Below are positions 25,875 to 33,302 of a stretch of 56,246 nt of DNA, piece by piece. Source of the stretch: CAYNYF01 sp964401385 (GTDB taxonomy: Bacteria; Planctomycetota; Phycisphaerae; SM23-33); NCBI GenBank assembly GCA_964401385.1, contig CAYNYF010000017.1, positions 1-56,246 of the forward strand. The letters are read 5' to 3'. The translations under genes and the position numbers were made by a program. The notes under the pieces were generated by a model. It did no database searches, was not told where the DNA came from, and saw only the letters and a program-made list of their open reading frames with translations. Position 1 is the stretch's first letter; the number at the start of each line of letters is the position of its first letter.

Positions 25875-26246
25875 ATGCGCTTGGCAGAACAAGACATGGC
25901 CAACATACAGTACAAACCTCCCGAGCGGCGAAGGCACCCGCGAACCAAGCTGCAAATGGTCCTGCACGGCATCCGCCTGGACCCCGACGGCGGGGATGTC
26001 CGCAACACGCTTCAGATGGTCGACATCTCCCGCAGCGGCATGGGGGCGGTGGTCGACCGCTGGCTGTATCCCGGCCAGCGGATCGTCCTCTCCATGCCGT
26101 TGCACCCCGAAGGGCGACGCAAGAACGTCTACGCCACCGTTGTCCGGTGCCGCAAGATCCGGGAAGGATACAGGATCGGACTGGAGTTCGACCTCGTCAG
26201 CTTGGGCGCCACGACCAGCTATGCGACCGCCGCCGCCGCGGCGTAG
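25875..26246 (+). CDS. PilZ domain protein
   Basis: A protein of about 123 residues with the c-di-GMP binding signature: RRRHPR (RxxxR) followed after about 27 residues by DISRSGMGA (D/NxSxxG). Beta-strand segments follow (GQRIVLSMPLH, KNVYATVVRCRKI, YRIGLEF). It is a likely single-domain c-di-GMP effector. ATG 25875 or ATG 25896 can serve as start, neither with a clear ribosome binding site; the frame is open upstream to 25785. The 245-bp stretch after it up to tRNA-Gln shows nothing I can support. Confidence 0.85.
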   Translation: MRLAEQDMANIQYKPPERRRHPRTKLQMVLHGIRLDPDGGDVRNTLQMVDISRSGMGAVVDRWLYPGQRIVLSMPLHPEGRRKNVYATVVRCRKIREGYRIGLEFDLVSLGATTSYATAAAAA

Positions 26247-26491
26247 TCGCGCAGCCCCGGCGGCCGCGCCGACATTGTCCGTGCCCGCCGGCCCGCACGA
26301 CCCGGCCCGCGCCGCACCCCGCGGGCGAAGGCCCCCGGCCGCAATCGTCTCCTGCACCCCCGCGGCGGAAATTACTTCCCGCCCCGCTCCCGCACCGGTC
26401 GGAATCCGGTTGACTTTCCTCACGCTGATGACGACAATCGCCTTAGCGCCGCAGGCCTGTTTCGCCCTTGCGGTAGAGCTGCTGAACGCAC

Positions 26492-26562
26492 TGGGGAATG
26501 GTGTAACGGTAGCACGGCTGACTCTGGATCAGCTAGTCTAGGTTCGAATCCTAGTTCCCCAG
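26492..26562 (+). tRNA. tRNA-Gln (CUG anticodon)
   Basis: 71 bases form a cloverleaf: acceptor TGGGGAA/TTCCCCA, D arm GGTGTAACGGTAGCAC, anticodon stem GCTGA/TCAGC with loop CTCTGGA (anticodon CTG), T arm CTAGG-TTCGAAT-CCTAG, discriminator G. The CCA end is not encoded. Confidence 0.93.
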
Positions 26563-26621
26563 CTTACGGGGGGCGCGTGCCCGCCCGCGGGCGCAAAGAC
26601 GCGGTCTGATCGGAGCAGCCA

Positions 26622-27164
26622 ATGGGCGTCGAGCTGAATGCCGATGACGTTTTCGAGATGGCCGAGCAGATCGAGAAGGACGCATCGGCCTTCTACCAGC
26701 ACGCGGCCGCGGAGACTGCCGATCCGTCATGCCGCCAGGCGCTGCTGAAACTGGCGGCGATGGAGGACGAGCACGTACTCGTTTTCGGGGCCATGAAGAC
26801 CCACCTGGCCGCCCAGGGCTGGACGGGCGCCCCCGTCGAGGGGGGCAATGAGATTGCCGAGAACTGGGCGCTGCTGACCAACCTGCTGGCCTCGGGCGTG
26901 AAGGAGCATCTGGCGATTTACTTCACGGGGCGGGAAACAAGCCAGGACATCCTGCGGAACGCGATCGAATTCGAGAAGGACACCATCGTCTTCCTGGCCG
27001 GCATGAAGAACGTGCTGCCCGACAGCGCCGAGAAGGAAAGGGTCGAAGGCATCATCCGGGAGGAGGTCGGCCACATCATCACCCTGGCCGGCGAGCTGGC
27101 CGCCAAAGCCGCGATCGGCCGCGACCGCCCCACCGGCGCCGCCCCGGCCCCCGGCTCTCCGTGA
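26622..27164 (+). CDS. Rubrerythrin/ferritin-like diiron protein
   Basis: This 180-residue four-helix bundle has two diiron half-motifs, EQIEKDASAFYQHAA with MEDEHVLVF, then EFEKDTIVFLAGM with REEVGHIITL. The Glu and ExxH residues are the expected metal ligands. There is no C-terminal rubredoxin domain and no Cys pair, so it is an erythrin or short rubrerythrin type, probably acting in peroxide or iron defence under anoxic conditions. GGAGCAGCC precedes the ATG. The C-terminal 20 residues (RPTGAAPAPGSP) are Pro/Ala-rich and disordered. It is alone on its strand. Confidence 0.88.
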   Translation: MGVELNADDVFEMAEQIEKDASAFYQHAAAETADPSCRQALLKLAAMEDEHVLVFGAMKTHLAAQGWTGAPVEGGNEIAENWALLTNLLASGVKEHLAIYFTGRETSQDILRNAIEFEKDTIVFLAGMKNVLPDSAEKERVEGIIREEVGHIITLAGELAAKAAIGRDRPTGAAPAPGSP

Positions 27165-27216
27165 GCCGCCGGCGGCCCGTAGTGTACGCGCGGGTCTTTC
27201 TTCTCCTCGTTATTGC

Positions 27217-27352
27217 TCACGCGCTCGCCCCCTCCACGATGGCGATTTCCTCTTTCGTCAGGCCGTACAGGTCGTAAACCATCCGGTCGATTTCCCCGTC
27301 GCTCGCCTCTATCTGGCGCTGGATAACGGCCTTCTGAGCCTTTGACTCACAC
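27217..27352 (-). pseudogene. Type IIG-like restriction-modification gene 3' end, repeat copy A
   Basis: The minus strand reads SKAQKAVIQRQ and, after a few residues, GEIDRMVYDLYGLTKEEIAI before stopping at 27217. It aligns over some 42 residues with copy C (28520) and over a shorter stretch with copy B (27918). This pattern ends the C-terminal domain of many type IIG/Eco57I-like restriction-methylation proteins. The stop overlaps a GTG start (GTGA, 27217-27220) of a frame reading MSNNEEKKDPRVHYGPP that soon runs antisense into the rubrerythrin gene. Nothing of the enzyme core remains. Confidence 0.7.
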
Positions 27353-27577
27353 CGTTGACAGGGCGCGTGCATGGGGAATTTCGTGTTTGCCTACGGGCCT
27401 GACTTGCCCGGCTTCGACGGTAACGACGGCGGCGGTATGCCCGTCCAGCGCGACGAACTCGACTTCGAATGCCAGGCCGTCACGGTAAACATGCACCACG
27501 GTGCCAACGTCGCCGGCCTCCAGACCTTCGGCAGCCACATCGACCTTCAATACGACCCGGTCATGTTCCTTAATCAT
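27347..27577 (-). CDS. DUF4926 domain protein
   Basis: This 76-residue protein matches the DUF4926 pattern by eye: MIKEHDRVVLKVDVAAEGL, then GDVGTVVHVYRDGLAFEVEF and VTVEAGQVRPV, a small SH3-like beta barrel. Its start overlaps the DUF6883 stop by 4 bases (ATGA type), so translation is coupled. Its last residues (ARALSTV) read into repeat copy A, which marks the recombination junction near 27350. These two families often sit side by side, and a toxin-antitoxin or toxin-immunity role has not been shown to my knowledge. Confidence 0.85.
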   Translation of the reverse strand: MIKEHDRVVLKVDVAAEGLEAGDVGTVVHVYRDGLAFEVEFVALDGHTAAVVTVEAGQVRPVGKHEIPHARALSTV

Positions 27578-27921
27578 GGTTCTTGTCCTTCCAGCGGGTA
27601 CGCCGTTACGAGCCTGGGCGATTCCAAACCGCGATCCACTATCCAGACCGTTCGCACCGCCGGATTTTTACCGGAGGGCGAAACGATCCTGCCGTCTATA
27701 ATATACTTACACCCGTGGGACGTTTCCATGCTTTTGACAACCAACCCGGCGCCGGCCAGTTTCCGGAAGGCAGCCGCGAGGGCCTGAAACTCCTCCCGCC
27801 TGAAGCCCAGCCCGAAAAAGAACCGGGCTTTCCCCCCATTGTCGGAATGCTCCGGGTTGAGCAGATACCCCGTGATCTTCTCCGCATCCACGACGGCATT
27901 GTGTGAATTGGGTAACTTCAT
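27574..27921 (-). CDS. DUF6883 domain protein
   Basis: This 115-residue protein begins MKLPNSHNAVVDAEKITGYLLNPEH and continues GKARFFFGLGF, KYIIDGRIV, RTVWIVDRG and PRLVTAYPL, the full-length DUF6883 pattern as I remember it. The ATG (27921) overlaps the stop of repeat copy B (ATGA, 27918-27921), so it is translationally coupled to a vestigial restriction gene tail. It is itself coupled to DUF4926 downstream. The function is unknown; a small toxin-like nuclease is one possibility given its company, but no catalytic residues can be pointed out. Confidence 0.85.
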   Translation of the reverse strand: MKLPNSHNAVVDAEKITGYLLNPEHSDNGGKARFFFGLGFRREEFQALAAAFRKLAGAGLVVKSMETSHGCKYIIDGRIVSPSGKNPAVRTVWIVDRGLESPRLVTAYPLEGQEP

Positions 27922-28002
27922 CGTAGGGATCCTTCCACGATGGCGATTTCATCTTTGGTCAGGCCGTACAGGTCGTAAACCAGCCGGTCGATTTTCCCCT
28001 GC
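27918..28002 (-). pseudogene. Type IIG-like restriction-modification gene 3' end, repeat copy B
   Basis: The frame reads KIDRLVYDLYGLTKDEIAI and, after a Val-Glu-Gly, SLR before a stop at 27918. It matches copies A and C over the last 20-25 residues and ends abruptly upstream at about 28002, where the DNA turns AT-rich (CACTTTTTTATGATCC). Only the tail survives. The stop codon overlaps the DUF6883 start. Confidence 0.65.
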
Positions 28003-28037
28003 CACTTTTTTATGATCCAATATGCTCATAGCTCCAT

Positions 28038-28508
28038 TCATGTTTTCACAAAACATTGAAGGTGCTTCTTAACGGCATCGCACTCTTTGCGTTTACCACA
28101 CTGCGTTTCCGCAAACGCAAGACGCATTCTACTCATCATGGCGCACCTCGCCTCATCATAATCTGACCGTGCAAAGCGAAGGGTCTTGGCCTCCCGCGAT
28201 AGCAGTCGGAAAGGAGTCTCAATCCGCTCTGGCGGAGGATACGCGCATTGTTTCCCATTCGAGAAGCCCACATTCGAAATGGTTACGGGAAAAGCGCTTA
28301 GGTTGAGTACGTCGATCGTGATGTAGCTTTCCTTAATATTACCCCTTCCGTAGCCGAAGGCCATAGCAGAGCCTACGCTTACACGAATTCGCACTTTATC
28401 GCGGCGGGAATCTCTCACATACGCAAGCACCGCAACAATCATACCGCAAAACGCGATTGCAACCGCCGAGATTGCCACACACTCAGTGACGTTGATTTGC
28501 GCTGTCAT
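28038..28508 (-). CDS. Unknown single-pass membrane protein, cargo between repeat copies B and C
   Basis: This 156-residue protein has one N-terminal transmembrane helix (AISAVAIAFCGMIVAVLAYV), a basic stop (RDSRRDK) and a beta-rich domain (SYITIDVLNLSAFPVTISNVGF) ending in a Cys/Lys-rich tail. The gene is clearly AT-richer than its surroundings, which suggests recent transfer. The ATG is 11 bases after the stop of the restriction gene remnant, and AAGGG precedes it. I recognise no family. Its position suggests it arrived as cargo behind the restriction gene. Confidence 0.65.
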   Translation of the reverse strand: MTAQINVTECVAISAVAIAFCGMIVAVLAYVRDSRRDKVRIRVSVGSAMAFGYGRGNIKESYITIDVLNLSAFPVTISNVGFSNGKQCAYPPPERIETPFRLLSREAKTLRFARSDYDEARCAMMSRMRLAFAETQCGKRKECDAVKKHLQCFVKT

Positions 28509-28519
28509 TGTTTTACCCT

Positions 28520-28983
28520 TTAATGGCCCTCGCCTTCCACGATGGCGATTTCATCTTCCGTCAGGCGGTACAGGTCGTACACCAGCCGGTCGATTTCCGC
28601 GTCGGTCGCATCAACCTGGCGCTGAATCGCCCCGCGCTGGGCTTGCGACTTAACCGAAGCAAGTTGCTTGTGCAACGCCAGCATCGAATCCACCAGCGAA
28701 ACCATGCGNNNNNNNNNNNNNNNNNNNNNNNNNNNNNNNNNNNNNNNNNNNNNNNNNNNNNNNNNNNNNNNNNNNNNNNNNNNNNNNNNNNNNNNNNNNN
28801 NNNNNNNNCCGAAGCAAGTTGCTTGTGCAACGCCAGCATCGAATCCACCAGCGAAACCATGCGGATAACTTGCTTGTCCGTCGTCTTAGGCACGATCAGC
28901 TTAACGCCAGGGGGACGGAAGGCTTGGCAGTTCTTGGCGAAGTACTCGCACAGGCCGGCGACTTCCATCCTTGCCTTGCTCAA
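28520..28983 (-). pseudogene. Truncated type IIG-like restriction-modification gene (C-terminal about 100 codons), repeat copy C, interrupted by assembly gap
   Basis: Reading across the gap as if the 55-base duplication were collapsed gives one frame of about 102 residues. It contains EVAGLCEYFAKNCQAFRPPG, KLIVPKTTDKQVIRMVSLVD, SMLALHKQLAS, QRGAIQRQVDATDAEIDRLV and LTEDEIAIVEGEGH. This is the typical C-terminal end of type IIG/TaqI-like restriction-methylation enzymes. No catalytic methyltransferase motif (NPPY) is present, and upstream of 28983 the sequence is unrelated, so the gene has lost its 5' portion or its start lies in the gap if the gap is real. It is the longest of the three tail copies. 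Confidence 0.75.
28709..28808. other. Assembly gap (100 N) flanked by an exact 55-base duplication
   Basis: The 55 bases before the gap (28654-28708) and after it (28809-28863) are identical, starting CCGAAGCAAGTTGC. A length of exactly 55 equals a common de Bruijn k-mer. The gap is therefore probably a scaffolding join of two contigs sharing one k-mer, of unknown and possibly zero true length. Confidence 0.9.
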
Positions 28984-29349
28984 ATGTCTTGCTCATGGCG
29001 GCCCCCAGGCAGCTTGCCCGTGCCGGGCGCGGCTTCGGACGAGGCGGATTCCCTCTGTTTCCTGGCCATGGGCAAAGGTTACTCCGATTGGGGCCTGCCG
29101 TCAATTCGCGGCGGCCGGGGCACTCGGCGCCGGCGAAGGGGCTCCACAGAAGCCGGCGATTCCGGCATTCCCGCACCCAGGATTGCCCGATTCTCGGGTA
29201 GAATAGGTATTGGTCTTATTGGAAAGGAGGCCGCAAGAGTGTTTGCGGCGGAGGGTAAAGGCATATCAGCCCCCTGCTGCCCGCCCGCGGGCCGCGCCCG
29301 GCGGGCGAGGCCCGACGTCGCATTGGAATTCCTGATCGAGGTACCGAAC
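28984..29349. other. Intergenic region between the restriction remnant and the beta-helix gene
   Basis: No supportable gene. On the minus strand a second frame begins MSKTFEQGKDGSRRPVRV next to the remnant and looks like a rearranged junction. On the plus strand TAGAAT and GGAAAGGAGG (about 29221-29230) precede an in-frame GTG at 29239, an alternative start for the downstream gene. Confidence 0.4.
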
Positions 29350-30903
29350 ATGGCCAAACGATATTCTCTCGGGCTTGGGATTACGGTTGTGCTGGTGTGC
29401 GCGGCGGCGGCCGCCGGCGAGACCTACTATCGCACCCCCGCCGACGACTGGTACGGCCTCATCAGCGGCAGCGGGCTCGCCCCCGGCGACGAGGTGGTGC
29501 TGGGCGGCGGCGTCTACAGCACCTTCTCGTGGCTGCCCATGGGCCACCAGGGCACGGCCGAGGAGCCCATCGTCATCCGCGCGGCCGACGGGGCGAGCGT
29601 GGTCATCACCAAGTCCAACGCCAACCAGAACAACATCGACATCATGGGCGCCCGGCATCTGATCCTGCGCGGGCTGGAGATCACCGGCGGCAGCACCGCC
29701 ATCCGCATCCAGAAGAACGGCGACGGCGACCACGCCAAGTTCGTTACCATCGAGAACTGTCACATCCACCACACCGGCGAGAATGCGATTACCTGCAACC
29801 ACGTCGACCAGACCTACGAGGGGATGATCTTCCGCCGCAACGAGATCGACCACACCAGCGGGCACGGAGAGGGCTTCTACCTCGGGTCCAACTACAACGC
29901 CTCGCAGTTCTACAACGGCCTGATCCAGGGCAACTACATCCACGACCTGATCCCGAACACGGACTACTTCCAGGGCGACGGCATTGAGATCAAGGACGGC
30001 AGCTACAACAACATCGTCCGCGACAACGTTCTCATCAACACGAACTACCCCGGCGTGATCGTCTACGGGACCAACGGGCACGACCGCAACGTCGTGGAGC
30101 GGAACGTCATCATCAACTGCGGCGACAACGGCATTCAGGCGGCCGCCGACGCCATCGTCCGCAACAACATCGTCTACAACTCCGCCTCCGACGGCATCCA
30201 CAGCCACCACCATCAAGGCGGCATCCCCGGCAACCTGACCATCGCCCACAACACGGTCATTCAGCCGTACGGCGGGGACACGGTCGCCATCTCCAGCGAC
30301 GTGCCGACCAGCGGGCCCATCGAGGTCGTCAACAACGCCGTCTACAACGGCGGCGGCGGGGGGATTTCGCTGTACGTGCCCGCGATCGTCTCCGGCAACG
30401 TCGTCAGCGGGTCCCTGGCGGCCGACTTCGGCGACGTCGCCAACTGGGACTTCTTCCCCGTGCCGGGCTCGGCCGTCATCGCCGCGGGCGATGCGGCCTA
30501 CGCGGTCGCCGACGACTTCAACGGCACTCCCCGCGACGGCTCGCTGGACGCCGGCGCCTACGTCTGCGACGGCGCGGGCAACCCCGGCTGGGCCATACAG
30601 AGCGGCTTCAAGCCCCCCTACCCCGGCGATGCCACGGACGACGGGCTCGTGGACGGCGGCGACTACACCGTCTGGGCGGACAACTACGGCGACACGGACG
30701 CGGCCGCGTGGTCCGACGGCGGCTGGGAGGTCGGCAATTTCAACGATGACGCCTTCGTGGACGGCGGCGACTACACCATCTGGGCCGACGCGTACGGCTA
30801 CCCGGCCGGCGCCGCCGCGGGCGGGGCGAGCGTGCCCGCCCCGGGCATGCTGGCGCTGCTGGCCGTTGGCGTGGGCGGGCTACTTCGTCGGCGTCGGCCG
30901 TAG
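29350..30903 (+). CDS. Exported parallel beta-helix protein with dockerin repeats and C-terminal sorting signal
   Basis: 517 residues from ATG 29350. A signal peptide (SLGLGITVVLVCAAAAAGE) is followed by right-handed beta-helix rungs of about 25 residues rich in Asn and Ile/Val (HLILRGLEITGG, FVTIENCHIHHTGENAI, NNIVRDNVLINTNYPGVIVY, NVVERNVIINCGDNGIQ), residues about 25-340. This fold occurs in pectate lyases and alginate epimerases. Two dockerin-like repeats follow (VDGGDYTVWADNYG, VDGGDYTIWADAYG), then VPAPGMLALLAVGVGGLLRRRR, a PEP-CTERM-like tail with PAP in place of PEP. A GTG at 29239 with a better ribosome binding site would add 37 residues before the signal. Probably an extracellular polysaccharide-active or binding protein. 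Confidence 0.88.
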   Translation: MAKRYSLGLGITVVLVCAAAAAGETYYRTPADDWYGLISGSGLAPGDEVVLGGGVYSTFSWLPMGHQGTAEEPIVIRAADGASVVITKSNANQNNIDIMGARHLILRGLEITGGSTAIRIQKNGDGDHAKFVTIENCHIHHTGENAITCNHVDQTYEGMIFRRNEIDHTSGHGEGFYLGSNYNASQFYNGLIQGNYIHDLIPNTDYFQGDGIEIKDGSYNNIVRDNVLINTNYPGVIVYGTNGHDRNVVERNVIINCGDNGIQAAADAIVRNNIVYNSASDGIHSHHHQGGIPGNLTIAHNTVIQPYGGDTVAISSDVPTSGPIEVVNNAVYNGGGGGISLYVPAIVSGNVVSGSLAADFGDVANWDFFPVPGSAVIAAGDAAYAVADDFNGTPRDGSLDAGAYVCDGAGNPGWAIQSGFKPPYPGDATDDGLVDGGDYTVWADNYGDTDAAAWSDGGWEVGNFNDDAFVDGGDYTIWADAYGYPAGAAAGGASVPAPGMLALLAVGVGGLLRRRRP

Positions 30904-31059
30904 GCCCGCTCCGCCGCCGAGCTGACATGCGGGCGCCCCCACCAGCCGCGCCCTTTGCTCATGCGCGGCTCCCGGTAGCTCCCCCCGCCCGGACCCTTGC
31001 CAAAACGCGTCGGCGGCTGTATTCCTTTGTGCAGGTCTTGTTGGGGGGGAAAGGCGAAC

Positions 31060-32373
31060 ATGGGCCAGGTAAAGCTGCAAGTGGCGTTGGACTTCGTGGA
31101 GCTTTCGCGGGCGCTGAAGGTCGCGGTCGCCGCCGTCGCCGGCGGGGCCGACTACATCGAGGCGGGCACGCCGCTGATAAAGTCCGAGGGGCTGGACGCG
31201 GTCCGCAGCCTCCGCGAGCGCTTCGCCCGGGCGACCATCATCGCCGACACGAAAACGATGGACGCCGGGCGGATTGAGGCCGAGGCGGCCGCCAAGGCCG
31301 GCGCCAACGTGATGACGGTCTGCGGGGCCGCCTCCGAGACGACCATCCGCGAGTGCGTCGAGGCCGGGCGGCACTACGGCTGCGAGGTGGCGGTGGACCT
31401 GCTGGGCGCGGCCGATCCGGTTGCCTCGGCCGGCCGGGCGGGCGAGCTGGGCGCGAGCTGGCTGAGCGTGCACTGCCCCATCGACGTCCAGATGCACGGC
31501 GAGGACCCGCTGGACCTGCTTCGCCGGATCCGCCCGGTGACGAACCTGACCATCGCGGTCGCCGGGGGGCTGAACAGCGAGACGGCCGCGGCGGCGGTCG
31601 AGGCCGGCGCCGACGTCATCATCATCGGCGGGGCGATCACCAAGGCGGTCGACCCGCGGCAGGCGACGGCCGACATACGCAAGGCCATCGACACGGGCAA
31701 GCCCGTGGCCACCGACCTGTTCAAGCGCATCACGGCCGAGAACGTCCGCGAGGTCCTCAGCCGCGTCCGCACCAGCAACATCTCCGACGGCGCCCATCGG
31801 CTGCCGTGCCTGGCAGGTCTGCGGCCGCTGGCGCCGGGCAGCTTCGCCTGCGGGCCGGCGGTGACGGTGCGGACGTTCCCGGGCGACTGGGCCAAGCCGG
31901 TGGAGGCGATCGACCTGGCCGCCGCCGGCGAGGTGATCGTGGTGGACGCGGCCGGTCAGCCGCCGGCGGTCTGGGGCGAGCTGGCCAGCGAGTCCGCCAA
32001 GAACAAGGGCCTCTCGGGGCTGGTCGTCAACGGGGCCGTGCGCGACACCGCCGAGATTCGCAAGCTCGGCTTTCCCGTCTGGACCAAGCTGGTGACTTCT
32101 CACGCCGGCGACCCGCAGGGGCTGGGACAGATCAACCAGCCCATCGAGATCGCCGGTCAGCGGATCTGCCCGGGCGACTGGATCGTCGCCGACGACGACG
32201 GCGTGATCGTGCTGCCGCGGGCGCGCCTGGCCGAGATGGCCAACCGCGCCTGCGACGTGCTGGAGGCCGAAAACCGAATCCGGGCGGAGATCCGCGAGGG
32301 CAAAACCACCCTGGCCAAGGTCGTCAACCTGCTGCGATGGGAAACCAAGGGAGGCGGCGGCGATGCCGGATAG
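31060..32373 (+). CDS. 3-hexulose-6-phosphate synthase fused to RraA-like domain
   Basis: 437 residues. The N-terminal half (about 1-215) is the orotidine-decarboxylase-type barrel of hexulose-6-phosphate synthase: LQVALDFVELSRAL, GADYIEAGTPLIKSEGLDAV, ADTKTMDAGRIE, VSVHCPIDVQMHG-like WLSVHCPID and VAGGLNSETAA. It condenses formaldehyde with ribulose-5-phosphate or runs in reverse. The C-terminal half (about 225-425) is RraA/regulator-like: NISDGAHRL, then GLVVNGAVRDTAEIRKLGFP. The fusion is known in some archaea and bacteria. GGGGGGGAAAGG precedes ATG 31060. The next gene overlaps by 11 bases and encodes the isomerase partner. Confidence 0.93.
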   Translation: MGQVKLQVALDFVELSRALKVAVAAVAGGADYIEAGTPLIKSEGLDAVRSLRERFARATIIADTKTMDAGRIEAEAAAKAGANVMTVCGAASETTIRECVEAGRHYGCEVAVDLLGAADPVASAGRAGELGASWLSVHCPIDVQMHGEDPLDLLRRIRPVTNLTIAVAGGLNSETAAAAVEAGADVIIIGGAITKAVDPRQATADIRKAIDTGKPVATDLFKRITAENVREVLSRVRTSNISDGAHRLPCLAGLRPLAPGSFACGPAVTVRTFPGDWAKPVEAIDLAAAGEVIVVDAAGQPPAVWGELASESAKNKGLSGLVVNGAVRDTAEIRKLGFPVWTKLVTSHAGDPQGLGQINQPIEIAGQRICPGDWIVADDDGVIVLPRARLAEMANRACDVLEAENRIRAEIREGKTTLAKVVNLLRWETKGGGGDAG

Positions 32374-32908
32374 GGAAGCCATCATGGCGGCCGGGCACGA
32401 CTTGGTGCATCGCGTCGAGGCGGTCATGGACAAGGTGGATTGGGGCAGCTTCATGGCGCTGGCCGACGTGCTGCCGCGGGCCCGGCGGACCTTCGTCACC
32501 GGGGCCGGGAGAAGCGGGCTGGTCGCCCGCAGCTTCGGCATGCGGCTGATGCACGCGGGGCTGCCGGTGTTCATCCCCGGGGAGACGATCACCCCCGCCG
32601 CCGGCAAGGGCGACCTGCTGGTGGCGATCAGCTGCACCGGCCAGACCGGCTACACCGATTACCTCGCCCAGCGGGCGCGGGAACTCGGCGCGGACGTCGT
32701 GGTGCTGACGGCCGACGCCGGATCGCCGCTGGCGCGCGACGCCGACAAGGTGGTGATCGTCCCCGCCAGCGACCCGGACATCGTGCTGCGGGCGGCCGTG
32801 TTCGAGCACGCCACCAGCCTCTGCCTGGACGCCGTCTTCAACGTCCTTTCGGGGAAGCTCAAGGTGGACCTGGCCGAGTTCCGCGCCCGCCACGCGAATC
32901 TGGAATAG
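32363..32908 (+). CDS. hxlB: 6-phospho-3-hexuloisomerase (SIS domain)
   Basis: This 181-residue SIS-fold isomerase has FVTGAGRSGLVARSFGMRLM (the sugar-phosphate loop), GETITPAAGKGDLLVAISCTGQTGYT and DIVLRAAVFEHATSLCLDAVF, the signature features of HxlB/PHI. It converts hexulose-6-phosphate to fructose-6-phosphate. Together with the upstream synthase it forms the ribulose monophosphate module, used either for formaldehyde detoxification or for making ribulose-5-phosphate where the oxidative pentose route is missing. The pair overlaps by 11 bases, so translation is coupled. Confidence 0.94.
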   Translation: MPDREAIMAAGHDLVHRVEAVMDKVDWGSFMALADVLPRARRTFVTGAGRSGLVARSFGMRLMHAGLPVFIPGETITPAAGKGDLLVAISCTGQTGYTDYLAQRARELGADVVVLTADAGSPLARDADKVVIVPASDPDIVLRAAVFEHATSLCLDAVFNVLSGKLKVDLAEFRARHANLE

Positions 32909-32941
32909 CCGCGGGCAAACAGGCGTCCGGCCGGAATCGCT

Positions 32942-33190
32942 CTGACTTATCCCCAGTTCCATGGGTAGCCCCGGCAGGGGCGCCTTTCTTAGCCCAGGGC
33001 GCGAGCCCTGGGAGGTGGAGGGCTTCGCCGCCCTGGAGCCCCGTAGGGGCGTCTTGGCTGGCCACCCCCTCAAGACGCCCCGCTGGGGCTGCGGTGCTTG
33101 CTCCGCCGATTTCCCCGGTGCTCCGGCACAGGGCTAATAAAGACGCCCCGCTGCGGCTCTCGCCACCCACGCAGTTGGCAGCTGCCAGGG
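32942..33190 (+). repeat. Interspersed palindromic repeat, copy 2
   Basis: It begins CTGACTTATCCCCAG and ends near GGCAGCTGCCAGG. Internal hairpins include CCCAGGGC-GCGA-GCCCTGGG and GAGCCCC-GTA-GGGGC. Three AAGACGCCCC units occur, one reversed (about 33036) and two direct (about 33071 and 33140). It is the inverse of copy 1 at 21391-21637. It occupies most of the 394-bp gap before the sugar isomerase gene and has no coding potential. Confidence 0.85.
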
Positions 33191-33229
33191 CGGTTCGGCA
33201 AACTAGGGATAGGTCAGGGAATCGCCTCG

Positions 33230-33258
33230 TTGCCCCCGGCGACGGCGTGGCGTAGAAT
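33230..33258 (+). promoter_or_regulatory. Sigma-70-type promoter for the TIM-barrel gene
   Basis: TTGCCC (33230-33235), a 17-bp spacer and TAGAAT (33253-33258) lie 44 bases before the ATG at 33303. GGAGAGG is the ribosome binding site. It starts just after the end of the interspersed repeat. Confidence 0.5.
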
Positions 33259-33302
33259 ACCGCCTCGAGAACGACGGAAGTACAAGTGGAGAGGCAGACA
33301 GC

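Noticed and set aside
26918..27220. Minus-strand frame MSNNEEKKDPRVHYGPP as a gene
   Set aside because: Only the first 18 or so codons lie outside the rubrerythrin gene and the remainder is antisense to it. It looks like a gene start cut off by rearrangement.
27229..28640. Triple tail repeat as an assembly artefact
   Set aside because: The three copies differ at many bases and have different downstream genes, unlike the exact 55-base duplication at the gap.
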